Of a stretch of 64,000 bases of DNA, positions 31,691-41,314 are shown piece after piece. Location: NCBI GenBank assembly GCA_038373865.1, contig JAXGGA010001150.1:62001-126000 (forward strand), written 5' to 3'. The translations under genes and the position numbers were made by a program. Each line of letters opens with the position of its first letter. Within the stretch, counting starts at the first letter, position 1. The notes beneath the pieces were generated by a model, which did not search any database, had not been told where the DNA came from, and saw nothing but the letters and a program-made list of their open reading frames with translations. Source of the stretch: Uloborus plumipes (taxonomy: Eukaryota; Arthropoda; Arachnida; Araneae; Uloboridae).

Positions 31691-33246
31691 TGCTTGGGGG
31701 GGGGGGGGGTTCCGCTAATGAAAGTGAGGGAAAACAAGCACCGAAAGGCATATAGCCGTTAACAGAATCCAGTCGAACTGAAAACATGTGTTTGTATTTT
31801 GACACCACTGTTCTCTTCCAAGGTGGCGGCAAACGACGATTTTGTTTGTTGCTGTCACTGACAGCTGATGAAAGGGAAAATTGATGACCCATCCTAAAAA
31901 TCAAGGGTAGACGTTTTTGTGATAGGCGCCTAAAGGTTGAGAAGCACTTAGGGCTTGATTTTATTACCGTCATTTACAAACAGCCGGTAACGATCACTGA
32001 ACAGCTCCAGGGCCCAAGTCTTTCGGAAGTTTGTTTTGAACAACCCCGAAAGATTCCAGGGTTAGGGGAATAGAGTAGGGTTGGTCCATGTCTTTGAAGA
32101 AAGGAGTTTCGCCGACAGGCGAGGAAATGGGGGAAAAAGACAGGTCTGTGACGTAGGTGCGGAAGCAAGTTCTCGGATGCAGCTAGGTTTAAACGTTATT
32201 CGCGTCTTCGATTTTAATTTTTCAGCAGGCCCCTCGTTCAGCAGGCCCATTGAAAGAGCACTCAGGGCCCGTGTCCCCATGGAATGAAATTTCTAAGAGA
32301 CAAGAAAAATTTTCGAAAATATTCCAAGTTATTATAAATAAAAAATAAAGTATCAAAGTACTGTTATATTTTTTTCTTTGTTCTTTCCTACTCCTTTTTT
32401 CAAATTTATATTTTTCTTCATGTGTGTGTGTGTGGGGGGGGGGGGGTGCCGTTTTTATTGAAATTAAAGCACAAAAAGCATGTAAGTTTATTCTGTAATC
32501 AAGCATAAAAAATGCTTAGTTTTTCTCTCAATGAAAAGTAAATTACTGAAATTTAAATAGTTCGAAAAGGAGTTAATGATTTGAAATGAATTTAGAGGGA
32601 TTTTTTAGTTTTTAACTTGTTAAACTAATTATGGAAATTTAACCCATCATCATTTCTTCAAAAATGAAAATTGGAGATTTAAAAAAAATGCGTATATATT
32701 TGATGACCCGAACATTTCATTTCAATTCGTATTGATAAAATGATTTTGTGTGTTAAAACTTGACTTAGTTTTGTGATTTCAGTTCTATACTTGATTCTGT
32801 ATACTTTATTTAATTTCGAATTAAAAAAAAATCATCCAACAAACTTGAGTCATTTACGCAACAAGCAAAATAATTAATAAAAATTGTTTTACATAAATTT
32901 CTTAGTCAAGATTCCTTCAATATTTAAAAACATGAAAGAGTTGCCGCATCTGTTTGATGTTGCGATTTATCAGGAGCGTGGGAAAAGGGGTCGAAAAAAA
33001 CCTGTTGGTCATCGCTGATAACGGGTGATTTATTGACTTCGTCCAGGTGTTTGTCCACTTTTTCAAGAAGCTCATGAGAATCTTACTGCAGTACGATTTA
33101 CACGATGCGTTCGTAGTGTGAATTTTCCTTTTCCATCAGTTTGCTCAAAAAAAAAAATGATGATATTTGTAGATTTTCAATTCTATTTTGCAAGTCTTTT
33201 TCATTAGGATATAGTTATTATATTTTTAAATGTGCAATAAATCAAG
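31691..33246. other. Unrecognised stretch upstream of the P-like transposase
   Basis: G-run at 31694-31709, (TG)n followed by a G-run at 32420-32447, and a moderately GC-rich block at 31960-32290. No protein family was recognised. The left end of the P-like element should lie here, but no inverted repeat partner was identified by eye. Confidence 0.4.
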
Positions 33247-33456
33247 ATGCCTAATTGCGCAGTAGCTACTTGTAAAAATTATAATAGGAAAACAAAAGGA
33301 AGTTCCATCACTTATCACCAATTTCCTAAAGATGCGGCTATTGCAAAAATCTGGTTGACTAAGTGCAAAAGGAGCGATAAAGTTAACCTCAAGAATGCTC
33401 GAATCTGCAGCGAACACTTTATAGCGAGTGATTATGTTGTGGACTTAAAAAAATAG
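33247..33456 (+). CDS. THAP DNA-binding domain of the P-like transposase
   Basis: 69 codons. The start ATG follows aatcaag and gives MPNCAVATCKNY. The C2CH zinc ligands, the invariant W36 and the ICSEHF tail define a THAP domain, which binds transposon ends in P elements. The frame stops in VVDLKK followed by TAG right after the A7 run; the downstream frame resumes in phase +1 with LLGLPEKKMLKENAVPS, the normal continuation. Confidence 0.9.
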   Translation: MPNCAVATCKNYNRKTKGSSITYHQFPKDAAIAKIWLTKCKRSDKVNLKNARICSEHFIASDYVVDLKK

Positions 33457-33481
33457 ACTACTTGGCTTACCAGAGAAGAAA

Positions 33482-34912
33482 ATGCTTAAAGAAAATGCTG
33501 TTCCAAGTTGTTGTTTGGCTCCTTACGATAACGGAGCTAGTAAAAGTCCAAGCAATAGTAGTCGTTTGGAAAGAAATCAAAAGAGAAATTTTTTGAAAGA
33601 AGCTTTTTCGAGTTTGAACCAAGCATGTGAAACAGAGACTGTAATTGAAACGATTTTGGAAGAAGATGAATCTGTTCAGATTAACAATAACCAACATAAT
33701 GAATTTAATGAACATTTAAAGAGAAGAATAGCTTTTTTAGAGCAAGAACTGAAAAAAGTATCAGAAGAAAGAGACGAAGCTCTAAAATCGAATAAAATAC
33801 TGCAGGAAACAATAAATAGCATGCGACAAGATAAAAAACAGCTAGCCTCTGAAAAAAACCAACTGAAGCATACAGTAAAGAACTTGTCAAATATTAAGAA
33901 ATCCATGATGAAAGTATTTACTAATACGCAAATTAATGCTTTAATTATGAAAAAGAAATACATTAACTGGACACCAGAGGACATCTCAAGAAGTTTGGTA
34001 CTAAGGGCTCTTTCAAGAAAAACTTACGATTATTTGAGAAATCAAATTGGAATCCCTTTACCAAGTTCCAGCACTCTGAAAAGGTGGTGCTCTAAATTCA
34101 GCTGTAAACCAGGCATATTGAATGCAGTTCTTCTGGTTATGAAGAGAAACTTTGTTTCGATGAATGAGGGCGAAAGAATGTGCATCTTAAGTTTTGACGA
34201 GATGCACATTGACAGTAAATACTGCTATGATTGCAGCGAAGATCAAGTTTTGGGATCTTTTTCCAAAGTGCAGTTTGTGATGGCACGCGGAATATTAGCT
34301 CCTTGGAAGCAACCAATCTTCTACGATTTTAACACCGCAATGACAAAAGATTTGTTGTTCGATATCATCACGAAGGCTGAAAGTTGTGGGATGCTAGTAA
34401 AAGCAATTGTTTCTGATTTAGGAGGATGCAATACACTCTGGAATCAACTGCAAATTAGTGTCGACAACAATTCTTTTAAGCACCCTTTAAAAAACGAAAA
34501 AATATGTGTGTTTGCTAACCCTCCACATTTTTTGAAATTGCTCAGAAATCATTTTTTGGATAGTGGTTTAAAGCTTGAGGATGGATCGGTGATAACCAAA
34601 AAAGTCTTGGAAGAAGTTTTAAATAAAGACAGAGGAGAAATAAAAATGTGTTTGAAGTTAAAACCTCATTATTTGACCGTCAAAGGAAATGATCGTCAAA
34701 AAGTTGCTCCTGCTAAAGCTATATTTTCCGAATCTACAGCAAAAGCTGTTGCGATATTAACGGGAGATAAAAAAACATCGGAATTTTTGGAGCTGGTTGA
34801 TAGGTTTTTTGATGTATTTAACAGTAGCCAAACCAAGCCCAAAAGTAACAAGCCACTGAAAGCAGCCTTTGGTTTAAAAGATTTTTACACAGCTCAAAAA
34901 AAAATACTTTAG
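33482..34912 (+). CDS. P-like transposase, coiled coil and catalytic core
   Basis: 476 codons from the first ATG in this frame, which is not the native start. N-terminal linker, then a charged coiled coil (FLEQELKKVSEERDEALKSN ...), then the P-transposase helix-turn-helix-like region (WTPEDISRSLVLRALSRKTY) and the RNase-H fold with two of the expected acidic residues (SFDEMH, VSDLGG). It terminates at TAG 34910-34912 only because of the A9 run just before. Codon use is AT-rich like the flanks. Confidence 0.88.
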   Translation: MLKENAVPSCCLAPYDNGASKSPSNSSRLERNQKRNFLKEAFSSLNQACETETVIETILEEDESVQINNNQHNEFNEHLKRRIAFLEQELKKVSEERDEALKSNKILQETINSMRQDKKQLASEKNQLKHTVKNLSNIKKSMMKVFTNTQINALIMKKKYINWTPEDISRSLVLRALSRKTYDYLRNQIGIPLPSSSTLKRWCSKFSCKPGILNAVLLVMKRNFVSMNEGERMCILSFDEMHIDSKYCYDCSEDQVLGSFSKVQFVMARGILAPWKQPIFYDFNTAMTKDLLFDIITKAESCGMLVKAIVSDLGGCNTLWNQLQISVDNNSFKHPLKNEKICVFANPPHFLKLLRNHFLDSGLKLEDGSVITKKVLEEVLNKDRGEIKMCLKLKPHYLTVKGNDRQKVAPAKAIFSESTAKAVAILTGDKKTSEFLELVDRFFDVFNSSQTKPKSNKPLKAAFGLKDFYTAQKKIL

Positions 34913-34917
34913 AAGAA

Positions 34918-35850
34918 ATGAAGAAAACAATTACAGGTATGAGAGTTTGCGGGAAAAAAAATCTCCTGCCGTTTCAAAAAGGAATTCTAATATCAATTGC
35001 TTCTCTTTTTGAGCTATGGGAATCATTGAAATTAAATAATTTCAAATACATTTTGACATCTCGTCTCACTCAAGATGCATTGGAGAGCTTATTTAGCCAA
35101 ATTAGAGGAGCGGGAAGCTTCAATGACCATCCTTCACCAATTGAAGTTACCTATAGACTAAAGAAATTACTTTTGGCTAACAAACTTCCCGCTATTTCTT
35201 CAAAAGCAAATATTCTTGATGAACATGAAGAAAAAGCACAAATATCATGCTATTTAACTGCTGATATTATTGAGAATGCTTTTGATTCTGAGGAATTAAA
35301 GGCAATAACGATAAATTCCGACGAAAAAATTCTGAATGACGATGAAGTTTCCTTACTCCTGTTTGATGACGAGACACCTATGTCTTGGACAGTAGAAGGA
35401 AACAAATCGGATTCTTTAATGACTTTTGCAGAGCACGAAGGTCTAAAGTTCATTGCAGGATATATTGCATTTAGAGTGCGCGATAAAGACCCTACATTAG
35501 GATGTTTATCCATAAACGAAGAAAATCCACAAAAAGCACCTTGGATTACGGCGCTATCCCATGGAGGCTTAATTGTTCCGTCAGACGCATGGATGGAAAA
35601 AATGACAGAATTTGAAAAAATATTCATTTCAATTCACGGCAAAAATAACATTTTGACTGTGAAAAATGTGACCAAAGACCTTGCTGAAATATTAGAAGAA
35701 AAATTTCCGGACACAAATAAAGATGCCATTAAGATGTATGCCCGGGCTCGCACTTTCTTTCGAATTCGACAATTAAATTCTAAAGTTGTAAGAGATCGTA
35801 AAAAATCAGAAAAAAAAATGCAGAAATGGATAAAATCTCAAAAGCAATAA
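34918..35850 (+). CDS. P-like transposase, C-terminal third
   Basis: 310 codons in a frame shifted from the preceding one; it is the direct continuation (LEEMKKTITGMRVC). It carries the conserved TSRLTQDALESLFSQIRGAG motif, containing the likely last catalytic glutamate, and then a less conserved acidic region. HEGLKFIAGYIAFRVRDKDP follows, and the protein ends basic (KKSEKKMQKWIKSQKQ). Confidence 0.88.
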   Translation: MKKTITGMRVCGKKNLLPFQKGILISIASLFELWESLKLNNFKYILTSRLTQDALESLFSQIRGAGSFNDHPSPIEVTYRLKKLLLANKLPAISSKANILDEHEEKAQISCYLTADIIENAFDSEELKAITINSDEKILNDDEVSLLLFDDETPMSWTVEGNKSDSLMTFAEHEGLKFIAGYIAFRVRDKDPTLGCLSINEENPQKAPWITALSHGGLIVPSDAWMEKMTEFEKIFISIHGKNNILTVKNVTKDLAEILEEKFPDTNKDAIKMYARARTFFRIRQLNSKVVRDRKKSEKKMQKWIKSQKQ

Positions 35851-35910
35851 CGGTATGTTTGAATACTTTCTTAAATACAAAATTAAATTGGCAAAAGTTT
35901 GAAATCACTA

Positions 35911-36117
35911 CACTGAAAAAAAAAAGCTTGCTTTTAGAGTATAACACTGGCAGCAAAGGTTCCTGTTTAGCACTGCGAAATGCACAATAAACTGTAAAAT
36001 TAGCAGTAATTTTTACATTAATGCTGATTTTACAGTCTCTTACTGTGTATTTTACAGTTTTAAATTGGAACCTCTGCTGCCGGTATTATAGCGTAAAAAC
36101 AAGTTTTTTTTGCAGGG
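35911..36117. repeat. CACTG-ended MITE, copy 4
   Basis: Starts cactgaaaaaaaaaagcttg and ends ttttttttgcaggg. It shares ctggcagcaaaggttcc and its reverse ggaacctctgctgccgg with the copies near 6.1-8.8 kb. It lies 60 bp after the P-like transposase stop. Confidence 0.7.
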
Positions 36118-36324
36118 TAGAGACTTATTGTTTAAAACCATAGTAAAATTTGATGAATCATTTAAAACTAAATTGTAAAAAATGCTCCATTTTTCCACAT
36201 TTTGTCTTTTAAACTAGTAATTTTGAGAGCATCAGTCTTTGAAATTAAAATCTGGGATTAATGAAAAAAGCTTTATACCGTGAAACCTGTGTTTGTAAAA
36301 TTGAATGTGTAGTAAATTAACACT

Positions 36325-37315
36325 AATAAGTCGTAAGTTTTGCAGAATACATATTTTTTCTTCTATATCCATGTATTCGACACATGCAAATATTTTATTA
36401 TCTGTTCTTATTTATTTCATTTCTTAATTTTGAGGTATGTATTTTGAATTATTACCATTCATATTCATTCGAAAATTGCGAGCAATTGTTGCTAGTAATA
36501 TTTGCATGACGTTACAGTAATTGCTCCCATTCTTTGCAATAGTGGTGTGATTTCAGTTTCAGAAAAGCCATATTTTCGCCACTATAGGTGTTTTATATAG
36601 TTTACAAGTTTAATCTTTCATAATTTAATTACGAGCAATAATGCTTGAAAAGTGTCTATTTTAAATGAATTATTCAGAAAAAAAAGAAAAGAAAAATTTC
36701 GCAGAATACATATTTTTTCCTCTGTAGTGTACATATAGTCATGTATTCGATAAATGCAAACATTTCATTATCTGTATACCTGTTATATTTATTTTATTTA
36801 TTTATACACAATTAACTTATGATTTGATTTATTATCATTGATATTCATTTGCCAATTCGCGAGCAATAGTTAACATAAATATTAGTTTGAAATTAGAGTA
36901 ATTGTTTTTAAGAATGTTTCATAGGATAGTAAATCTGTAATAGTGGGGTTGTTGCCGAATTATTATGTAATCTCTGTTTCGGAGCTTAATGTTTCCGTCT
37001 AAAGTTGTTTTGTAAATTTTGCAGCAGTAAATATTTCATAACTTAATTGTGAGAAACAGTACTTCGGAAATGTCTTGTTTTAAACGAGTTGTTTTAAAAA
37101 TGTTCGATAGGATTATTCTTAAATAGTAGAATTGTTAATGACTATGTATGTTTATCATCTATGTTATATCTATGTTAATTAATGTAGTTTCAGGGTATCA
37201 ATATTTCTCCGACAGCTGTTTTGTATATTTTGCATATGTAGCTATTTCATGACGTGATTACGAGCAACAGTATTAAAAAATGTAAATTTTGTGAATGAAT
37301 TGTTCAAATCTCTTT
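36325..37315. repeat. Diverged tandem repeat, about 370-bp unit, 2.5 copies
   Basis: Unit 1 (about 36325-36690) and unit 2 (about 36695-37080) share gcagaatacatattttttc, catgtattcgacaaatgcaa, gagcaatagtt and catttcataatttaattacgagcaa. A partial third (37094-37315) shares ttcgataggat, ttttgtatattttgca and tgattacgagcaacagt. Confidence 0.65.
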
Positions 37316-37875
37316 CTTTTCCAAATTATAAAAATATTTCTTGTAGTAGTTTACGATTTTAAAGACTCAAATACATTTCCATTTTCTATCAAATAAAATT
37401 ATTTTTAGTTGTATTCAAAGTTGATTTAGTTTTATAATGATTACGTTTTGATAGTCATCGTAATCAAGTTATGTTTTTCCCTTTCATTCGAGCTCAAAAT
37501 CGCTCTTGTAAGATATACGTGAGTCATTAGCACTTAGCAAAGAGTGCAAATTGAGTAGCATAAAAAGGTTTCATAGTATAAAAAAGTTTCAAATTTAGTT
37601 TTCATGTCCAAAAGTTATGAACGAAGCAATTCCTTTTCCCATTGAAATGCGCTGCACTAACCAGCGCCAACCCGCAACTGTTTCCAAGATTCCGTCACGG
37701 ATTTCATACCCCCAGACCCCCATTCTCCACATGGGCCAACCCTCCTTTTCCCCCAACCCTGGTTGGCAGCCCTGTATAACGTATAAATCTATCTTGCAGA
37801 ACAATTTTGGGCAAATAATTTTGCATCGCAGAACATCACTAAGTATTCTGCTTTGGGGCTGCAACTGTTGATGAT

Positions 37876-38259
37876 ATGAGAGCTGTTTTATGTAATACAT
37901 CTGATACAAATGCAGAATTTGTAGATGATCCACTGCCATTGCAAGATGTGCCTGAGAATGAAATGGTTGCTGCACTTTGGGATGGAGAGTGGGGTGTTCG
38001 TCAAGTCATAAGCAAATTAGATGAAGGCACTGATACATACAGGATAAAATATATAAAAAGGGTTAAAAAAGATTCAAACTTGTATTGGAAATGGCCAGTA
38101 CAAGAAGACATACATAAAATCAAAGGGGAGCAAATCATCATTATTCGGCCGATAATAGACGTTTCTGTAGATGTTTCCTCTACAAGAACAATTATTTTTG
38201 AACTAACTAATCATGTTTTAATTAATAAAATAGCAAATACAGACTGTGACAATATTTAA
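37876..38259 (+). CDS. Unrecognised ORF, 127 codons
   Basis: Begins MRAVLCNTSDTNAEFVDDPL. The central part ALWDGEWGVRQVISKLDEGT ... RIKYIKRVKK ... YWKWPVQEDIHKIKGEQIII has the W-E-W ... Y-I-x-Y ... W-x-WP spacing of small beta-barrel tails seen in some arthropod transposon-linked proteins. That is an impression, not a match. Composition looks coding-like (few A/T-run artefacts). No splice partners were identified. Confidence 0.35.
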   Translation: MRAVLCNTSDTNAEFVDDPLPLQDVPENEMVAALWDGEWGVRQVISKLDEGTDTYRIKYIKRVKKDSNLYWKWPVQEDIHKIKGEQIIIIRPIIDVSVDVSSTRTIIFELTNHVLINKIANTDCDNI

Positions 38260-38599
38260 CTTAGATTGTATCACCAAAGAAAGGTAATCTAACATTTTTA
38301 TTTCCTTATTGTTGTTCAAAATGTTTTCGAAGCAATGCAAAAACGAGAAATAAAGTCAAAATATGAAAAAACACCTGGAGTTTGGACAATTTTTGAGATA
38401 TTCCAAAAAAAAAAATTGTTTGTTATGTCATCTTTGTATATTGTATAACATTGTATCATCCTAGGGGTTCAATGTTAAAATCAGAAAAACCTTTTTTTCC
38501 CCATAGCAATGCTCCCCCCCTACCTTAATTTTTCATTTTTTTTTCACCCTCAGATTCTTGTAAGAGACTTTAAAATCAATTTCATGATACTCAGCCAAA

Positions 38600-39480
38600 C
38601 AAATCCATAGTCCTCAAGATTTTTATACTCAAGGATCTAGAGAGCACCTATTTTAACATCTATAAAAAGGTTACTATAGCTTTAGATGAAAATAAGTGGG
38701 TAGATGAAGTTTACACATCGACTATCAAAAAGTTTCTGATAAATTACCAAACATGCTGATCTAAAAAGCAAACAGGTTTGTATTGGAACACACCAGAAGG
38801 AAAACTTTGGAATGGGTAAAACATTGACTTATTAAGAGAAAATGAAGAGTAGTTGTTAGGTGTATTTTTTCTCAGTGAATGGCTGCTTTAAATGGGGTTC
38901 CACAAGGTTCAGTTTTAAGGCCACAGTTCTGTATCATTTTCATTCATGTTATTAGTGAAAGGCTTTGAGTGATTTAGTGAAAGGCTGTGAGAATATTTTT
39001 GCTGATGAGGTCAAAGTAATGAGTAATGTTGACATTGTAGAACAAGTAAAAAAGCTTAAAAAGAATTTGGATCAAATTTCTAAGTGTGCATTTAAATGGT
39101 GTAGGTCCTTCAATGTTGGGAAATGTTAAGTGTTTCATTTAGGTCATGGGAATAATCATTCAAAAGTTTATTTACTTATATAACGAATATTTACATGAAT
39201 CTAGTTTAAGCAAAGAAACCGTTGTTGATCTGGGTGTTTTAATCAGTCAGGACTTCGGGTTTAGTCAACAGAACAGGGCTTCAAGATTTCATTTGGAGTA
39301 CATTTCAGTTTTGGTCTCTATATTTTAAGAAAGATATCAGCTCATTGGAAAGGATTCAAAAGAGGGCTTCCAAGGTTGGTAAATGGGCTAATTAAGGTTT
39401 GATTTCAGGCTAAGAATACTTAATATGTTTAGTCTTGAGCAAAGGAGAATAACAGGGGATACGATTAAGTTATTTAATTT
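38600..39480 (+). pseudogene. Non-LTR (CR1-like) reverse transcriptase remnant
   Basis: Recognisable islands in changing frames: TRRKTLEWVKH, NGVPQGSVLRPQFCIIFIHV (the VPQGSVLGPLLF motif), an ADEVKVMSNVD stretch in the place of the FADDTK catalytic motif, KWCRSFNVGKC and FHLGHGNN. Later come counterparts of 'LERIQKRA' and 'SLEQRRITGD'. Many stops and frameshifts; inactive. Confidence 0.75.
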
Positions 39481-39789
39481 TTTTTAAGAGGATGTTTATG
39501 GGTTACATTTCTGCAGATGGCAAAATCCAGCATAATTGTTTAAAGCTTTGCAAATTCCCAATCTAATCTTCAAATCAGGAAAAATGCAACTGTCACCGTG
39601 ATTCCTGTCTTGCAACTCACGAAAAATGTAGTTTCGCTTAAAAATAAAGATAAAATTTAATTGAAATACTTTGATGCAACTGGTGCTGTACGGTTGTTGT
39701 GGTCTCTCACTGCCCAAAGCTGATGACTAAATTGCAAACATTTGCAGAAATTTTTAAATTTTTATTTTTTGGAATTTGACTATAATAAA

Positions 39790-41285
39790 AAAGGTCAGGT
39801 GGGATAAAATAAATCATGGGGTAAAATTTTTGAGGTTTTTAAAATGGTTCTTTAAAAAATGTGCAAAGGACATTTTCTTCCTGAGTTGCCAGTTTTGTGT
39901 ATTATTGATACCAGGGTTTAAGTGCAAACACCAAAAAAATATTTTTTAGGGTAAAAAACATGTGCAGGGTCAAAAATAGATCCTGCTTTGCATTAGGTTA
40001 AGCTTAGCATTTACTTCTATAGTTGATTATTTATTTTGGATTTTAAATAATTTTTTGTTTTCATAAATGTGTGTACTAATTTAAAACAAGTAATGTATTG
40101 CTGTGTCTTTTTTTGATACATAAATACATCAACTTATTGTGCATAGCAATTAATTAAATCAACAAGACAAAATTAAGAACACAGTTTTTGTTCAGAGAGC
40201 TTCCTACAGAAAATGTTTTTGGAAAGTTAAGCAAAAAGGATTGTTTTCTCCAAAGAAAGAAGTTTGAGCAATCAAATCCTAGAAAACTATGCTACAGAGC
40301 TGATTTCAAGTTGTTGAAGGAGTGGTAAATGAGACTTTTTTGATATTGGAACTAAATAAGTCAAGAATATGTTCTCTTTAAAGCATATAAAAGCTTATGC
40401 TATAAGCACACTACAATCTACACAAATAACTGAAAATTGGTAAAAAGATCTGAAAGAAACCAGAAGAGAAAAGGAAAAAGAAACTGGGGAAATTTTAACA
40501 AGCCCAACAATTTTGGAAAGACTGCACACAGAAAATGTCTGAAAAGACAAATCAATTGAAACTGTCTTTGAAGAAACACACGTACACACAAAATTAAATA
40601 TATAAGTAAATAAATGAATACAAAAGAAACCTTTTCCTTGGAAAAAAATTGTAACTGATTCAAAGTTTATTAATGATGGCCAAATTTTAAATGCTAGGGA
40701 AAATGTCAGAAATGTAAACTTTCAAGCCATCATGCCTTCCCACGATGCAGAATAATATGCAATGAAATTAAAAAATAGTTTTTTGCTTTTCCAGAGAAGA
40801 TACTGTTTCACAGTTTGATGCATTGCTAACAGTTATGTCATTTCTTTGCCAGCCCTGGGATGAATCAAGATGACAGTATTACTTTCTAAAGATGTTTATA
40901 TACTACTTGTGATCTCATTAACCCTTTAACTGTCATGCCCGAGATAGTCTCGGGCACAGCTGGTTTTCGAAAATGTCACGCCCGAGTATTACTCGGGGTA
41001 ATGTTTTTTTTTTTTAGTGCATCGTATTGTTATACCTGAATATATATCGGGAGACGTTTATTTCGGCTTCATCTCTTTATCAAACCCGACTGTTTCTCGG
41101 GTTTGTGCTTGGAAAAGTGTTAAAAATCAAAATAACCTGACAGTTAAAGGGTTAATGACTAAAAGTACAGAATAACAATTTTCAATATGTTATGAAATTA
41201 AAGCTTTTGCAGTATGACTTATTTTACCTTTCTAGTGACTTATTTTACTCCATCCTTAAGGGGTAAAATAAGTCATTAACAACAT
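39790..41285. repeat. Possible decayed element with gggtaaaataagtca motifs
   Basis: caggtgggataaaataaatcatggggtaaaatttt near 39797, and gacttattttacctttctag then gacttattttactcc and ggggtaaaataagtcatt near 41216-41277. The motifs are oriented as if they belonged to two ends of one element, but no clean terminal repeat or target duplication is left. A TTAA MITE (40918-41155) lies within. Confidence 0.35.
40918..41155. mobile_element. TTAA-target MITE, family 3
   Basis: TTAA at 40918-40921 and 41152-41155, with inverted ends CCCTTTAACTGTCA / TGACAGTTAAAGGG. The interior has cgggcac / cgggtttgtgc style palindromes (gcccgagatagtctcgggc). Ends are close to, but different from, those of the MITE at 6661-7082. 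Confidence 0.85.
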
Positions 41286-41314
41286 ATTTTATAACTTTTT
41301 TTTATCAGTATCAA

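Larger units (their letters stand above)
33247..35850 (+). pseudogene. P-element-like (THAP) transposase, two A-run frameshifts
   Basis: Three open frames together cover a full P/THAP9-type DNA transposase of about 860 codons. 33247-33456 is a THAP zinc finger (C4, C9, C54, H57; FP at 26-27, W36). 33482-34912 has a leucine-zipper-like coiled coil (about residues 78-136), then the RNase-H-like core with LSFDEMHID and IVSDLGGCNTLW, and PPHFLKLLRNHFLD. 34918-35850 carries SRLTQDALESLFSQIRGAGS and NDHPSP, the C-terminal signature. The frame changes by one base at an A7 run (33447-33453) and again at an A9 run (34896-34904); no other break was seen. Both lesions are homopolymers, so sequencing error or very recent decay are both possible. 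Terminal repeats were not found. Confidence 0.9.

Noticed and set aside
31974..32287. Overlapping 60-70-codon frames on both strands
   Set aside because: Moderate GC content gives chance frames; no motif or splice context.
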